10,703 bases of DNA, from contig JAISJS010000044.1 in the NCBI GenBank assembly GCA_031261385.1, positions 1-10,703 of the forward strand, given 5' to 3'. Every line of letters begins with the position of its first letter. Position 1 is the stretch's first letter. The notes beneath the pieces were generated by a model. The model had not been told where the DNA came from. It searched no databases and saw nothing but the letters and a program-made list of their open reading frames with translations. The position numbers and the translations under genes were made by a program. Origin of the DNA: Treponema sp. (GTDB lineage Bacteria; Spirochaetota; Spirochaetia; Treponematales; Breznakiellaceae). Shown one piece after another: positions 1-6,236 of the stretch.

Positions 1-21
1 CGTCTTATAGTACTCAAATAC

Positions 22-105
22 GCCCGGATGGTGAAATTGGCAGACACGCTAGTTTCAGGTACTAGTGCTCGAAAGGGCTTGGGAGTTCAAGTCTCCCTCC
101 GGGCA
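22..105 (+). tRNA. tRNA-Leu (anticodon CAG)
   Basis: A class II tRNA can be folded by eye. The acceptor stem pairs GCCCGGA (22-28) with TCCGGGC (98-104), and A105 is the discriminator base. The anticodon stem CTAGT/ACTAG (49-53/61-65) encloses the loop TTCAGGT, giving anticodon CAG at 56-58, which reads CUG leucine codons. A long variable arm (66-80) folds as GCTC-GAAA-GGGC, as expected for Leu, Ser or Tyr tRNAs. The T arm is GGGAG/CTCCC around TTCAAGT. The terminal CCA is not encoded, since AAT follows A105. A possible -10 box TATAGT lies at 6-11; its -35 would fall outside the window. Confidence 0.96.
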
Positions 106-117
106 AATTGAATATTA

Positions 118-145
118 CCCTCGCCGAAAGGCGGGGTTTTTTGTA
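118..145 (+). terminator. Rho-independent terminator of tRNA-Leu
   Basis: A 7-bp stem CCTCGCC (119-125) / GGCGGGG (130-136), containing one U-G wobble, closes a stable GAAA tetraloop (126-129). A run of six T residues (137-142) follows directly. It lies 13 bases after the tRNA 3' end and well before the next gene, so it should end the tRNA transcript. Confidence 0.92.
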
Positions 146-197
146 TTTAATTATACACATTTGCATAGAATTATATTTACCGTTCATTTTTAAACAT

Positions 198-226
198 TTG
201 CACGTCATTAATGCTTGTTTTACCAT
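198..226 (+). promoter_or_regulatory. Possible promoter for the MBL-like gene
   Basis: In the AT-rich intergenic stretch 146-278, TTGCAC (198-203) and TACCAT (221-226) are separated by 17 bp and loosely resemble -35 and -10 boxes. A direct repeat ACATTTGCA occurs at 157-165 and 194-202, the second copy overlapping the -35. Both hexamers match the consensus only partly, so this is a weak call. The rest of this gap shows nothing recognisable apart from the palindrome at 246-257. Confidence 0.3.
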
Positions 227-245
227 TTTTTAATTCCTACTTTTA

Positions 246-257
246 AAGTGTACACTT
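246..257. promoter_or_regulatory. Perfect 12-bp palindrome, possible operator
   Basis: AAGTGTACACTT is a perfect inverted repeat with its centre between 251 and 252. It lies about 20 bp downstream of the candidate -10 box and 9 bp before the AGGAG ribosome-binding site of the next gene, a position where a dimeric repressor would block transcription or initiation. No regulator gene is adjacent and the cognate protein is unknown. Confidence 0.4.
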
Positions 258-278
258 AATGATTTAGGAGAGCACTTT

Positions 279-1097
279 ATGAAAAACAAAAAAACAGAAA
301 ACCCCTCATGCACGGAAAGAAAACTCGGGAAGGGAACAATGCGTATCTACAATTTTGACGGGATTCGTCTCCACGCCTATGGTACAAATGACCCCTTTGT
401 AGATCAGAGTTTTCTTTTTGAAACACACCAGGAACTCATCGGATTGGAATCGCCGCTTTTCAGGGATAACCTGACAGAATATGCAGATTATATTCGTTCC
501 CTGGACAAACCGTTTGACTGCTGCATCCTTGCCTACCACCCCGGAGGAAGTGACATATTGCCAAAGACCCGTTTCTACACCACAGAAACGGCAAAAAAAG
601 CAATGCTGCCGGGCGGGTCGGTAAAGGCGATGATCGACGAATTTTCCGGTATTTTTGGCGATAAAATAGATACGGATATTCCCAAAGCAATGCACCTTAT
701 CAAGGCGGGCAGGGTAACGCTGGGGAACATTGAGTTCATCGTAAAAGATACAAAAGAAGGTTTTGATCTTGAAATTCCGGCGATCAATGCGGTATATACC
801 CATATGGTCGGGGCTCATTGCCACAACATACTGGAAAGCCCCCGGCACATTGATACTATGATAAAACAGATGGAAGAATATGAGGGAAAAAAATACAGCC
901 TGATTCTTACCACCCATGATATACCGGAGCCGGTAAAAATCGCCGGAGAAAAAAAGGCGTATCTGAAAAAGATAAAACAACTGGTTTTGAATTCCAGAGA
1001 CAGGGATCGGTTCATTGCCGAAGCAAAGAAAAATTTCCCCGGTTATGCCGGAGAAAACTACCTTGAAATGAGCGCAAAAGCCCTGTTTAAGGCTTAA
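279..1097 (+). CDS. MBL-fold-like protein with degenerate metal site
   Basis: This 272-residue protein resembles a little-studied group annotated as MBL-fold metallo-hydrolases. Similarity is recognised in the N-terminal strand region FLFETHQELIGL (46-57), in AYHPGGSD (85-92), where canonical enzymes carry HxHxDH, in THMVGAHCHNIL (174-185), in TTHDIPEP (211-218), and in the tail YAGENYLEMSAKALF (256-270). Only one histidine stands at the HxHxDH position, so ordinary dinuclear zinc hydrolase activity is doubtful; H87, H175, H180, H182 and H213 are candidate ligands. There is no signal peptide, so it is predicted cytoplasmic. The ATG at 279 follows AGGAG (266-270) by 8 nt. An internal ATG at 339 (Met21), after AAGGGA, would remove a lysine-rich extension absent from the core fold and is a real alternative. 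The substrate is unknown. The gene ends 4 bp from the convergent four-helix-bundle gene. Confidence 0.6.
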   Translation: MKNKKTENPSCTERKLGKGTMRIYNFDGIRLHAYGTNDPFVDQSFLFETHQELIGLESPLFRDNLTEYADYIRSLDKPFDCCILAYHPGGSDILPKTRFYTTETAKKAMLPGGSVKAMIDEFSGIFGDKIDTDIPKAMHLIKAGRVTLGNIEFIVKDTKEGFDLEIPAINAVYTHMVGAHCHNILESPRHIDTMIKQMEEYEGKKYSLILTTHDIPEPVKIAGEKKAYLKKIKQLVLNSRDRDRFIAEAKKNFPGYAGENYLEMSAKALFKA

Positions 1098-1101
1098 ACC
1101 C

Positions 1102-1479
1102 TTATTTGGGCTGCGGAGACGGGGTAAGAGCAGCGCGCAGGGTTTTTACGGTACCCACGAGCAGTTTTCCCAGTTCGTCGCAGTCCTTAAGGGTATCATG
1201 AAATTCAAATTCGGTCAAAAATTCCACATCGTTCAGCAGTTCCAGCCAGTATTTGGTCTCTGCACAGTTCTGCAGGGCTTCGCTGACCCTTCCCAGGAAT
1301 TCATTCCTGCTGAGGGCACAATCGGCCTTGACGAGGTTTGCCCCGATACTGGTACCTGAATGCAAAAGCTGCTCCGAAAGGGTGGTTTCCTTTTTATTCG
1401 TAGTAATGTGTTTGCATAATTGCACCACTTTAACCGCAAATTGCCTGCTTTTTGTTTTGGTTTCAGTGTCAATATTCAT
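1102..1479 (-). CDS. Four-helix-bundle (23S IVS-type) protein
   Basis: The 125-residue protein matches the four-helix-bundle family first seen inside 23S rRNA intervening sequences. The hallmark SEQLLHSGTSIGANLVKA (helix 2) is followed by the SRNEFLGRVSEALQNCAETKYWLELL helix and a last helix ending in GKLLVGTVKTLRAAL. Family members are small all-helical proteins that oligomerise; their biochemical role is not established. Here the gene stands alone, with no rRNA near it, as in many genomes. I chose the ATG at 1479 (MNIDTETK) because the family normally starts just before the FAVKVVQL helix. In-frame ATGs at 1491 and 1515 would add 4 or 12 residues (MTNNGVWCMLFF) that look non-coding, and none of the three has a strong Shine-Dalgarno. 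The stop is 4 bp from the convergent MBL-like gene. Confidence 0.85.
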   Translation of the reverse strand: MNIDTETKTKSRQFAVKVVQLCKHITTNKKETTLSEQLLHSGTSIGANLVKADCALSRNEFLGRVSEALQNCAETKYWLELLNDVEFLTEFEFHDTLKDCDELGKLLVGTVKTLRAALTPSPQPK

Positions 1480-1520
1480 AAAAAATAACATACACCAAAC
1501 CCCATTATTTGTCATTAAGC

Positions 1521-1549
1521 TTGACTTTTCGGGGCCTGAGTCTTACACT
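1521..1549 (+). promoter_or_regulatory. Sigma-70-type promoter of the PTS IIA gene
   Basis: TTGACT (1521-1526, five of six matches to TTGACA) and TACACT (1544-1549, four of six to TATAAT) are spaced by exactly 17 bp. Initiation would be expected about 7 nt after the -10 box, at 1556-1557, which is the ATG of the downstream gene. The -35 lies 6 bp beyond the longest possible start of the divergent four-helix-bundle gene. Confidence 0.6.
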
Positions 1550-1556
1550 AACATAT

Positions 1557-2003
1557 ATGAACCTCAAAACTGTACTTATGGCGGAAACTATCAGCCTCCA
1601 CTTAAAGGGAACAACCAAAGAGGAAATTATCAACGAACTGCTTGATATACTCGTCGCGGCAAATAAGATTCAGGACAGGGCGGCGGCTTACAACGCGGTC
1701 ATGGACCGGGAACAGAAGATGTCAACGGGGATGAAACACGGTATCGCAATTCCTCACGGTAAAAGCGCCACTATTCACGATTTAGTGGCCTGCATCGGTA
1801 TTTCTGAACAGCCGGTAGATTTTGACTCGCTGGATCACGAACCCTGCCGGATTTTCATCATGACCCTTTCACCGGTAGAAAAAACCGGGCCCCATCTTCA
1901 ATTCCTTGCGGAAATCAGCCTGCTTTTCAAAAGCGCCGAAAAACGCCAGGAGATTCTTAACGCATCCTCCGCCGAGGGAATACTGCATATTTTAGCGGAA
2001 TGA
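1557..2003 (+). CDS. PTS IIA component, fructose/Ntr type
   Basis: This 148-residue protein is a single PTS EIIA type-2 domain, about the usual length. It accepts phosphate from HPr on a histidine. In the signature HGIAIPHGK, His67 is the expected phosphorylation site, and the second conserved histidine is His113 in GPHLQFLAEI. No EIIB or EIIC gene is adjacent. In treponemes stand-alone IIA proteins are thought to work as PtsN-like regulators rather than sugar carriers; that role is inferred here. The frame is open back to ATG 1509, but those 16 residues (SLSLTFRGLSLTLTY) overlap the promoter. I therefore start at ATG 1557 (MNLKTVLMAETISLHL). No Shine-Dalgarno precedes it, and the promoter places the 5' end at or next to the ATG, suggesting a leaderless mRNA. 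ATG 1578 is a weaker alternative. Confidence 0.9.
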   Translation: MNLKTVLMAETISLHLKGTTKEEIINELLDILVAANKIQDRAAAYNAVMDREQKMSTGMKHGIAIPHGKSATIHDLVACIGISEQPVDFDSLDHEPCRIFIMTLSPVEKTGPHLQFLAEISLLFKSAEKRQEILNASSAEGILHILAE

Positions 2004-2021
2004 GCTTCGGAATATAAGAAT

Positions 2022-2079
2022 CGCAAAGGCGCAAAAGGACAAAGAATAAGAAAAATCATATTCCCTTTTCGCCTTTGTG
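2022..2079. repeat. Imperfect inverted repeat between convergent genes
   Basis: CAAAGGCG-c-AAAAGG (2024-2038) pairs with CCTTTTCGCCTTTG (2064-2077), giving a 14-bp stem with one bulged C and a 25-nt A-rich loop. G-T and C-G pairs extend the base outwards to 2022/2079. It fills most of the gap between two convergent genes. No T-run follows the stem on either strand, so it is not a canonical intrinsic terminator. The arm wording (CGCAAAGGCGCAAAAGGA) resembles short dispersed intergenic repeats seen in several bacterial genomes, which is recollection rather than a search result. Confidence 0.6.
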
Positions 2080-2111
2080 GTTAAAATCCTTGGTATTTTT
2101 CTTTGCAGCCG

Positions 2112-3302
2112 CTACTGAATTTCTTTTAACGCTTCCCGGGCGAGGTTTTTGACCCCTTCTTCCCAGTTCAGCGAAGTAACGGACCGTAAAACAATACCGG
2201 CTTTGGAATTCCTGGTACGTCCCAGGGCGGGAATGATTTCCCGTACCATTACCCGGTCCTTGGTGTTAAGGGTGCCGCTCTGCATTTTTCCGTTCAGCAG
2301 CATCAGGTAGGAGTTAAGCCGGTTTACCGCTTCATCGGAATTGATGACGGACAGGGTCGTAATGGCGTTAAGGCTTTCCTCTCTATCTGTTTCTGAACCT
2401 TCTTTGTAAGACCGTTCCAGCAGGCGATAAACTTCTGCCTTTGGATCGGAGGCATCCGGAGCGCCGTAACGTTTGATCATGTCCATTCCCATTAACCGCA
2501 TACGGAGCAGGGTCATCCGCTGACTGACATCACTGGTGGAGGCCCGCCAGCCTTCGGTATAGGCGGCCAGGGCTACCCCCGCTTTGGCCTGATTTGAGGC
2601 GCCGGAGGCTTCTTCGGTCTGCAGCGCAGCAAATTTCGTCGGGTAATCGTACCCGGGGCTCCGTATAATCTGAGTCATCGGTTCCGAAGGATCCTGCGAA
2701 ATGACAGCAAGGGATTTAACGGCCTGGCTCTTTATCCGGTCAGAGTACCATCCGGTAGCGGCAAAATACACCGGCACATAGCCTGAAATATCCCCGTATT
2801 TTTCGAGTGAGAGGATCGCCCCATACGCGATCCGTTCCCCGGTCAGCCGGTCCCTGGCGGGGGAAAGATTCAGATCGGTAAGCACTCTGATAACCTGGGG
2901 AAGGAACGCCATAGCCCGTATCTCGCCCAGCGCCACAAGCGCATCGGCCTTTACCAGCGGGTTCTGGAAGTTTTCCGCCACCCACCACAAATCCGCCGCG
3001 GCGGCGGTGTATTTTTCATCACCCAGCAGTTCCGAAAGGATCTGGGCTTGTTCATCGGCGGCAGTTTTTTCGCCGACATTCCTGATATTCTGATAATCAC
3101 TTACCAGGCTGTGCAATGCCCCGGCGTAGAATTCCCCGGCGCCGGACGGTTTTAATTCCGCCACGGTCTGTAAAATCCCCAGCTTATCCGTATAAGTGGA
3201 GGCGCCATTGTAAAGATAGCTGTAAATTTCCAGTTCTTCGGAACCGGCAAACCCAAAGGCCGCGACTATTACCAATAAAAGAATAGTTATTAAACGTTTC
3301 AT
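2112..3302 (-). CDS. Secreted HEAT-repeat-like protein
   Basis: This 396-residue protein starts with a clear signal peptide: basic KR, a hydrophobic core LITILLLVIVAAFGFA, and probable cleavage after Ala19. The mature protein is almost entirely helical with HEAT-like units. The best is at about 101-145, where paired helices include LVKADALVALGEIR followed by FLPQVIRVLTDL. Further ones lie at 155-200 (IAYGAILSLEKYGD, KSQAVKSLAVIS) and in the C-terminal third (DREESLNAITTLSVI; REIIPALGRTRNSKAGIVLRS). HEAT arrays are protein-binding scaffolds and no catalytic motif is visible, so a periplasmic scaffold role is inferred. The ATG follows GGGAG by 5 nt. The gene begins 21 bp after the stop of the lipoprotein gene, so the two are probably co-transcribed. 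Confidence 0.82.
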   Translation of the reverse strand: MKRLITILLLVIVAAFGFAGSEELEIYSYLYNGASTYTDKLGILQTVAELKPSGAGEFYAGALHSLVSDYQNIRNVGEKTAADEQAQILSELLGDEKYTAAAADLWWVAENFQNPLVKADALVALGEIRAMAFLPQVIRVLTDLNLSPARDRLTGERIAYGAILSLEKYGDISGYVPVYFAATGWYSDRIKSQAVKSLAVISQDPSEPMTQIIRSPGYDYPTKFAALQTEEASGASNQAKAGVALAAYTEGWRASTSDVSQRMTLLRMRLMGMDMIKRYGAPDASDPKAEVYRLLERSYKEGSETDREESLNAITTLSVINSDEAVNRLNSYLMLLNGKMQSGTLNTKDRVMVREIIPALGRTRNSKAGIVLRSVTSLNWEEGVKNLAREALKEIQ

Positions 3303-3323
3303 TTTTGCTCCCTTTTTCCGGCC

Positions 3324-4175
3324 TTAACGCTTGTCCGGCTTGAACGTATATTCATAGGCTACAATCTGAACAGATTGACCCTGGAAATTCTCAACCGTTT
3401 TCCGGGTCAATTCGCCGTTGGCGCCAAATTCATTTGTTACCCGAATCTGAACCTTTCCATCGGCCCCAATTTGCTCATTTTTGATTTCGCGCCCGTTCTC
3501 CCACACTGCGTTGATCGTTGTGGCAACCTCACCGGCGCCATTATGCACTTTCTGGCTTACCAAATTGCCCTGGGAATCAAATTCGCTTGTAGTCGAACTG
3601 ATTTTTCTTCCGGCCCCGTCTCTGGTCTCGGAAGAAACAACCAAACCTTTGTTGTTATAGGTGTACAGTGTTTCGGCAAGCTTGATTCCTGTGCCGTTAC
3701 TGACCGTCCGGGAAGTACGGTTCCCCTTGGCATCATAGAGATATTCGTAAACCGAAACGGGCTTGCCCGATTTATTGACCAGGGTTTCTTTCCATAACTG
3801 GCCCTGTCCATTGTACTGATACACAACCCTGTTCTTCAGCCGATCTTCCACATCCCGGACAAGTTTTGTACCCAGTAAACCCTTGTCTTCTTCATAGGAA
3901 AATTCAACCTTTTCCACCATCGCGCCGGAAGCGGAATAGCGGGTCTGACTCTTGAGGGTCTCGTAGGAGGCATCCCATTCGGAAGTGGTATACCCATCCA
4001 GAGCCCCATCAGAAAAAAGAACCGATTCTTTTACTTCAACCGGAATCTGCCCCGGCTGGGCCTTCCCGGAGGCGGCTGGTTTAGCGTCGGAATTACTCCC
4101 CGCATTTCCTGGAGTAGAGGAACATGCGGCAAGCATCAACATTAAAGCGGATAGCAATATCGCGATTAATTTCAT
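3324..4175 (-). CDS. Lipoprotein with 26-residue YD-like repeats
   Basis: The N-terminus MKLIAILLSALMLMLAAC is a lipoprotein signal with lipobox LAAC, so Cys18 is the predicted lipidated residue. A Ser/Gly/Ala/Pro-rich linker runs to about residue 48. From about residue 90 the protein consists of tandem units of roughly 26 residues, each with an aromatic followed by a small polar turn and a Gly: Y94 (YEEDKG), Y121 (YNGQGQ), Y147 (YDAKGN), Y173 (YNNKG), F199 (FDSQGN), W225 (WENG), F250 (FGANGE) and a last partial unit at Y276. The pattern resembles YD/RHS repeats, which form beta-hairpins, but no RHS core or toxin domain is present. A surface or periplasmic binding role is inferred. The ATG is preceded by AAGAGGAG with 9-nt spacing. 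It is the first gene of the unit with the HEAT-like protein and is divergent from the GH5 gene. Confidence 0.85.
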   Translation of the reverse strand: MKLIAILLSALMLMLAACSSTPGNAGSNSDAKPAASGKAQPGQIPVEVKESVLFSDGALDGYTTSEWDASYETLKSQTRYSASGAMVEKVEFSYEEDKGLLGTKLVRDVEDRLKNRVVYQYNGQGQLWKETLVNKSGKPVSVYEYLYDAKGNRTSRTVSNGTGIKLAETLYTYNNKGLVVSSETRDGAGRKISSTTSEFDSQGNLVSQKVHNGAGEVATTINAVWENGREIKNEQIGADGKVQIRVTNEFGANGELTRKTVENFQGQSVQIVAYEYTFKPDKR

Positions 4176-4197
4176 AAATATTTACTCCTCTTGAATA

Positions 4198-4227
4198 ATA
4201 GTATGCGATAATGTGATCATATTTCAA
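4198..4227 (-). promoter_or_regulatory. Candidate promoter of the lipoprotein/HEAT unit
   Basis: Read on the minus strand, TTGAAA (4227-4222) and TACTAT (4203-4198) are spaced by 18 bp. Initiation would fall near 4191, close to the AAGAGGAG ribosome-binding site (4192-4185). That implies a very short leader, which weakens the call. The divergent gap is only 76 bp, so the GH5 promoter must lie in the same stretch; I could not find a convincing plus-strand pair. Confidence 0.35.
4211..4222. promoter_or_regulatory. Near-palindrome in the divergent control region
   Basis: ATGTGATCATAT is a 12-bp inverted repeat around TGATCA with one mismatched pair. It lies inside the spacer of the candidate lipoprotein promoter and midway between two divergent genes, where one regulator could control both. 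The evidence is only symmetry and position, and AT-rich near-palindromes arise easily by chance. Confidence 0.25.
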
Positions 4228-4251
4228 TAGTAAACTTCAAAGGAAAGCGCT

Positions 4252-6186
4252 ATGAGAATACTGGATAAAAAGATAGTTGATGATGAAGGACGGGCTCTGA
4301 TACTGCGGGGGGTAAACCTTGGCGGCAGCTCAAAAAGCCCGATGAGTCCTCCCGGTTGGGGGTTGGGAGCGGAATCCCTCAAAAACCCCGCGGAGGCCTC
4401 ATTTACCGGACGGCCCTTCCCCCTGGAGGAAGCAGAGGCTCATTTTGACCGGCTCCACCGGAGGGGACTTACGTTTATACGGCTCGTAATCACCTGGGAG
4501 GCCCTGGAACACGCAGGTCCCGGGATTTACGATGAGGCGTATCTGGCATATCTGCGGAAACTCCTGCTCATTGCCGAAGAAAAGGGGATTTCGATCTTTA
4601 TTGACCCCCATCAGGATGTCTGGAGCCGCTGGACCGGCGGCGACGGGGCTCCTGCCTGGACCCTGGAAGCGCTCGGGATCGACCTGGACAAACTCGATGA
4701 AACCGGTTCTGCCCTGACCCGCCAGCGTTACGGGGAATTTCACCGGACCAAAAAGCACCCCGAAGGGGAGCCCTACCCCCGGATGGTGTGGCCCAGCAAC
4801 TACAACCGTTATGCGGCGGCTACTCTGTTTACCCTCTTTTTCGCGGGAAATACCTACGCCCCGGATGTAAAAGTTGCGGGGGAAAGCGTCCAGGACTGGC
4901 TCCAGGGGCATTATATCGCCGCGATGCGGCACTGCTACCGCCGCCTTAAAAACTGCGCCGCCATTGCCGGCTGGGGTTCGATGAACGAGCCCTACCACGG
5001 CTTTGCCGGCCACAATGACCTTGAACAGGTGGGGACTCCCGTGATCCCGTTAGGCCCCTCCCCCACCCCCTGGGAAACCATGCGGGCCGCCTCGGGGTAC
5101 TGGACACAAATAACCGTGTACGGAGTCTCGCTTAACGGCAAGCCCAATCCAAAAGGCCATGAAGTCATCAATCCTCATAGTGTTTCTCTGTTTAAAGAAG
5201 GATACAACTGCCCCTGGAAACAGCAGGGAATCTGGACCGATGCCGGCGGAGAGCCCCGGCTTCTGAAAAAGGACCATTTTGCAAACTACCAGGGGCGGCC
5301 GGTCCATTTTGCCGATGATTTTCTCAAACCCTTTGTGGTCCGCTATATCGAAAAAATGCGGGAGGCCAACGAAAAAACCCTTTTCTTTATTGAGGGTGTA
5401 CCCAGCGAAGGCCACCCCACCTGGAAGCAAAAAGACCCGCCCAATGCAGTAAACGCCTTTCACTGGTATGACGGCTTTACCCTCTTTACCAAATTTTTCA
5501 GCCCATGGTTTAACCTCAGCACAAAGACCGGTAAACTCATTCTGGGCCGCAAAAAAGTGGCGGATTATTATTTATCCGCCCTGAGAGAAGAGGTAACCTG
5601 GACTGCGAATCACATGGAAAACATCCCCTGCCTGTTGGGGGAGTTCGGCCTTCCGTTTGACCTCAACGAGCGGAAAGCATTCAAAACCGGGGATTATGCT
5701 CTCCACGAGGAAGCGCTTTCCCTCTATTACAATGCAATCGACGCCAACCTGCTCCACTCGACAATCTGGAACTACACCGCCGACAACACCCATGCAGCCG
5801 GTGACGGCTGGAACGATGAGGATCTCTCAATTTTTTCCGAAGGAAAAGAACGTGCAATGGGCGGCTGGCTCCGTCCCTATCCGATGGCAACGGCAGGAAC
5901 TCCGCTCAGCATTACCTGGAACCGTAAAAAACAAATTTTCACGTACCGTTACCGGGCAGACAATACAATCACCGCCCCCACAGAAATATTTTTACCGGCA
6001 GAATATTTCGGGGATAAGGTTGATGTGAAGATTGAGCTTGTAAAACCTGATGAAACCAGAAATGCAAGGCCGAATGAGGCCGCCGTAAAACCGGCGTGGG
6101 AATATTCGCGGGAAGCGCAGCGGCTTTTTATTACGGTCGCGGAGTTTGAAGGGGAGGTTGAGGTGAAGGTGAGCAGCTTGAGGTAA
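4252..6186 (+). CDS. GH5 glycosidase, GH5_12-like (glucosylceramidase/steryl-glucosidase type)
   Basis: This 644-residue retaining beta-glycosidase of clan GH-A has a TIM barrel at about 1-540. Visible landmarks are RGVNLGG (19-25), the strand-3 motif DPHQDVWSRWTGGDGAP (118-134), the acid/base Glu246 in MNEP (244-247), HWYD (404-407), and the nucleophile Glu464 in LLGEFGLP (461-468). WNYTADNTHAAGDGWNDEDLS (506-526) and RPYPMATAGTP (541-551) match what I recall of GH5_12, the mostly fungal group that hydrolyses glucosylceramide, steryl glucosides and flavonoid glucosides. A beta-rich domain closes the protein (about 550-644). Family assignment is strong; subfamily is by motif recollection and substrate is open. 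There is no signal peptide, so it should be cytoplasmic, unlike typical secreted cellulases. AAAGGAA (4239-4245) lies 6 nt before the ATG. The gene is monocistronic and divergent from the lipoprotein unit. Confidence 0.88.
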   Translation: MRILDKKIVDDEGRALILRGVNLGGSSKSPMSPPGWGLGAESLKNPAEASFTGRPFPLEEAEAHFDRLHRRGLTFIRLVITWEALEHAGPGIYDEAYLAYLRKLLLIAEEKGISIFIDPHQDVWSRWTGGDGAPAWTLEALGIDLDKLDETGSALTRQRYGEFHRTKKHPEGEPYPRMVWPSNYNRYAAATLFTLFFAGNTYAPDVKVAGESVQDWLQGHYIAAMRHCYRRLKNCAAIAGWGSMNEPYHGFAGHNDLEQVGTPVIPLGPSPTPWETMRAASGYWTQITVYGVSLNGKPNPKGHEVINPHSVSLFKEGYNCPWKQQGIWTDAGGEPRLLKKDHFANYQGRPVHFADDFLKPFVVRYIEKMREANEKTLFFIEGVPSEGHPTWKQKDPPNAVNAFHWYDGFTLFTKFFSPWFNLSTKTGKLILGRKKVADYYLSALREEVTWTANHMENIPCLLGEFGLPFDLNERKAFKTGDYALHEEALSLYYNAIDANLLHSTIWNYTADNTHAAGDGWNDEDLSIFSEGKERAMGGWLRPYPMATAGTPLSITWNRKKQIFTYRYRADNTITAPTEIFLPAEYFGDKVDVKIELVKPDETRNARPNEAAVKPAWEYSREAQRLFITVAEFEGEVEVKVSSLR

Positions 6187-6207
6187 ACACATGAGATAAA
6201 CCCCTGC

Positions 6208-6236
6208 TTTACAGGCATTCTCCTTTGCAGTATACT
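6208..6236 (+). promoter_or_regulatory. Sigma-70-type promoter of the ATPase gene
   Basis: TTTACA (6208-6213) and TATACT (6231-6236) each match the consensus hexamers at five of six positions and are separated by exactly 17 bp. Initiation would be near 6243, inside the 14-bp palindrome that begins at the last base of the -10 box. This is the best promoter in the window. Confidence 0.7.

Noticed and set aside
306..980. 224-codon minus-strand open frame opposite the MBL-like gene
   Set aside because: Phe/Cys/Tyr-rich translation without family motifs, and no ribosome-binding site as good as that of the plus-strand gene.
1078..1095. Inverted repeat AAGCC/GGCTT across the stop of the MBL-like gene, considered as a terminator
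   Set aside because: Only 5 bp of stem and no T-run after it on either strand.
1102..1479. Possibility that the four-helix-bundle gene marks a 23S rRNA intervening sequence
   Set aside because: No rRNA sequence flanks it; the neighbours are protein genes.
3985..4194. Small plus-strand frame of 69 codons opposite the lipoprotein signal region
   Set aside because: Entirely antisense to a well-supported lipoprotein N-terminus with its own ribosome-binding site.
4213..4227. CRP-like site TGTGA...TTCAA in the divergent region
   Set aside because: The left half fits but the right half matches TCACA at only two of five positions.
4399..5013. Long open frame of 204 codons on the minus strand inside the GH5 gene
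   Set aside because: It lies antisense to a clearly conserved glycosidase, shows low-complexity Gly/Pro/Arg-rich sequence and no recognisable domain; it is a by-product of GC-rich codons.
6203..6215. CCTG/CAGG inverted repeat after the GH5 stop, considered as its terminator
   Set aside because: Only a 4-bp stem without a T-tract, and it overlaps the -35 box of the next promoter.
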